Source: Firmicutes bacterium CAG:552 | GTDB lineage: Bacteria > Bacillota > Clostridia > Christensenellales > Pumilibacteraceae | Assembly (NCBI GenBank): GCA_000435495.1 | Contig: FR884052.1 | Span: forward strand, 59,047-66,464 | Reading direction: 5' to 3' | Length of the DNA: 7,418 nt | Shown here: piece after piece, positions 5,850-7,418 of the stretch | Layout of the letters: every line of letters starts with the position of its first letter | Position numbering within the stretch: position 1 is the first letter of the stretch | The notes under the pieces: model-generated | Seen by the model: the letters and a program-made list of their open reading frames with translations, nothing else | Databases searched by the model: none | Told to the model about the DNA's origin: nothing | Made by a program: the position numbers and the translations under genes

Positions 5850-7232
5850 ATGGCTGATTTGGTTCAAGAAAAGCAAGAGGGCTTTAACAGTAAGCTCGGA
5901 TTTATTCTTGCTGCGGCAGGCGCTGCGGTAGGTCTCGGCAGTATTTGGAGATTCCCGTACCTTGCGGCGCAGTACGGCGGCATATTCCTTATAGTTTACA
6001 TTTTCTTGATGGTGACTATAGGATTTTCGCTTACCAAGATGGAAATAGCTTTCGGACGAAGAACGTATCGTAACGTTTTGGATGCCTACGGCACTGCGGA
6101 CAGACGTTTTAAGTGGGCGGGAATACTTGCTTTGCTTTGTCCTCTTATCGTAATCCCTTATTACTGCGTAATAGGCGGATGGACTATAAAGTATGCTGTT
6201 TCCTACCTCGATCTCAAGAACGCCGTTCAGGAAATAGGCAATAACGCAAGCTATTTTAAAGATTTCACTTCCGAAACGTGGATACAGATATTGTTCTTTG
6301 CTATTTTTGCGCTTTGCACCGCAGCGGTTATAATGTTCGGCGTAGGCGACGGAATAGAAAAGATAAGTATCATCCTTATGCCTGTGCTTATTGTTTTGTG
6401 TACCGGTATAGCTATTTTCGTAGTTTGCCAAGACGGTGCATGGGAAGGCGTTAAGTATTATCTTATACCAAGAGTGGAAGGCATGGACGCCGGAGACATA
6501 TTCTCTATGTTAAGTACGGCTTTGGCGCAATTGTTCTTCTCGCTGTCACTGGCGATGGGAGTTATGGTAACTTACGGCGCATTTATGAAAAAGGAAACCA
6601 GCATTGCATCTTCGTCGAGATGGATAGGCGCATTCGTAATATTCGTTGCGTTTGCAGCCGGTATGATCATTATCCCTGCCGTATTTGCATTTTCGGGAGA
6701 TCCGCACGAGGTTCTCAACAACAGCGGTTCGGCTCTTTTGTTTGAGCAAATGCCCAAGGTGTTCCTTGCAATGGCAGACAAAATCGGCGGTGTAGGAAGC
6801 TCGATAGTTGCGGCATTGTTCTTCTTGTTGGTGTTCTTTGCCGCTCTTACTTCTTCAATCTCCATTATGGACGTTGTTGTCGAAGTCGTTAAGACTAAGC
6901 TCAAGACCAATAGAGTAAAAGCTACGCTTATCGTATTCGGTATAACCGTTTTGCTTGGACTTCCGTGTGTATTCGGATACAATATTTGGAGCGGAGCTAC
7001 CATAAATAAATTGACTATTTTGGATATGTATGACTGGGCTTCGGCAAACCTTATAATGCCGGTACTCGAGTTTATACTTTGCTTGCAAGTAGGTTGGTTT
7101 ATGGATAAACATTACACTCAGGACGAACTTGGACTTATCGACGGTAAGGCAAGCACCAAATATTACAACATTATGATCAAATATGTAGGTCCCATAGCCA
7201 TGCTTATAGTTTTGGTAGTAGGTTTAATCTAA
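5850..7232 (+). CDS. Neurotransmitter:sodium symporter (NSS/SNF) family transporter
   Basis: NSS proteins import amino acids or related amines across the cytoplasmic membrane, driven by the sodium gradient. The product is 460 residues and ends right after what looks like the eleventh membrane helix, the short form seen in bacterial members such as MhsT. TM1 carries GAAVGLGSIWRFPYL (24-38) with the gate residue R34. TM3 has Y104-Y105. TM6 has FFSLSLAMG (229-237) at the unwound substrate site. TM8 has FFAALTSSISIM (329-340). In LeuT terms the Na2 ligands (TM8 A331, T334, S335) are kept. At Na1, N27 is replaced by S31, T254 by S231, and TM7 offers no polar side chain at all (259-275). The Gly-Gly-Gly after TM1 is one residue short. 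ATG 5850 is chosen because the family N-terminus begins here and the promoter excludes longer starts; no Shine-Dalgarno is visible before it. Substrate unknown; an amino acid is likeliest. Confidence 0.93.
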   Translation: MADLVQEKQEGFNSKLGFILAAAGAAVGLGSIWRFPYLAAQYGGIFLIVYIFLMVTIGFSLTKMEIAFGRRTYRNVLDAYGTADRRFKWAGILALLCPLIVIPYYCVIGGWTIKYAVSYLDLKNAVQEIGNNASYFKDFTSETWIQILFFAIFALCTAAVIMFGVGDGIEKISIILMPVLIVLCTGIAIFVVCQDGAWEGVKYYLIPRVEGMDAGDIFSMLSTALAQLFFSLSLAMGVMVTYGAFMKKETSIASSSRWIGAFVIFVAFAAGMIIIPAVFAFSGDPHEVLNNSGSALLFEQMPKVFLAMADKIGGVGSSIVAALFFLLVFFAALTSSISIMDVVVEVVKTKLKTNRVKATLIVFGITVLLGLPCVFGYNIWSGATINKLTILDMYDWASANLIMPVLEFILCLQVGWFMDKHYTQDELGLIDGKASTKYYNIMIKYVGPIAMLIVLVVGLI

Positions 7233-7256
7233 AACCGTTTTACATATAACGTTTTT

Positions 7257-7290
7257 AAGCGACGCAGATGACAAGTCTGTGTCGCTTTTT
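7257..7290 (+). terminator. Intrinsic terminator of the transporter gene
   Basis: A 12-base-pair stem, AAGCGACGCAGA (7257-7268) with TCTGTGTCGCTT (7276-7287), contains one G-T wobble and closes a seven-base loop. It runs into T5 (7286-7290). It sits 24 bases after the stop codon. Confidence 0.92.
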
Positions 7291-7311
7291 CTATGCTCTA
7301 TTTAAGCGATT

Positions 7312-7326
7312 TACTGCTGCGCAGTA
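7312..7326. repeat. Small palindrome in the gene-free right end
   Basis: TACTGC and GCAGTA are perfect inverted arms around TGC. Nothing else supportable lies in 7291-7418: no open frame, no convincing promoter and no T tract beside the palindrome. Confidence 0.3.
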
Positions 7327-7418
7327 TACGGTATTTTGATAGAGAATCTGCATCGTCTCTAATAACATTGTAGTGCTTTTGGGCTAAGTTATTATTGTAG
7401 GAATAGGTTGCTTACATC

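Noticed and set aside
5733..6431. 232-codon minus-strand frame opposite the transporter
   Set aside because: Antisense shadow of a membrane protein gene, with no ribosome site and no recognisable motif.
7405..7415. Eleven-base match AGGTTGCTTAC with 2545-2555
   Set aside because: A match of this length is expected by chance in a window of this size, and the flanks do not extend it.

Overview
The window looks like chromosomal DNA of a low-to-mid GC Gram-positive bacterium, most likely a Clostridia-type Bacillota. This rests on the groES-groEL order, Shine-Dalgarno sites of the GGAGG kind, near-consensus sigma-A promoters (one is TTGACA-17 bp-TATAAT), a ComEB-type dCMP deaminase, a short GNAT acetyltransferase and a bacterial neurotransmitter:sodium symporter (NSS). 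The species cannot be named from the sequence alone.

Layout: (1) 1-1840, minus strand: a groES-groEL chaperonin operon with its promoter. groEL runs off the left edge, so only its first 476 codons are present. (2) 1880-2449, plus strand: a single-gene unit for a dCMP deaminase, with its own promoter and a strong terminator that can also serve the converging gene. (3) 2515-4959, minus strand: an 802-codon gene for a membrane-anchored protein. Its N-terminal two thirds have the outline of a superfamily 2 (DEAD/DEAH) helicase, but every catalytic motif I can place is altered. It appears to be expressed from a leaderless promoter. (4) 5027-5562, plus strand: a GNAT N-acetyltransferase gene, divergent from the helicase-like gene. 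(5) 5563-5849: a 287-base gap with nested inverted repeats and a consensus promoter. (6) 5850-7290, plus strand: an NSS-family transporter gene ending in a clear terminator. (7) 7291-7418: no gene, only one small palindrome.

These look like separate housekeeping or accessory units, each with its own promoter, rather than one pathway. groES-groEL serves protein folding, and the deaminase makes dUMP for thymidylate synthesis. The acetyltransferase and transporter have unknown substrates. I see no phage, transposon, CRISPR or defence-island hallmark.

The most interesting object is the helicase-like gene. It combines lost ATPase motifs, a two-helix membrane hairpin, a C-terminal domain that seems better preserved than the motor, and no ribosome binding site. 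The second point of interest is the transporter, whose Na2 site is intact while side-chain ligands of the Na1 site are missing.
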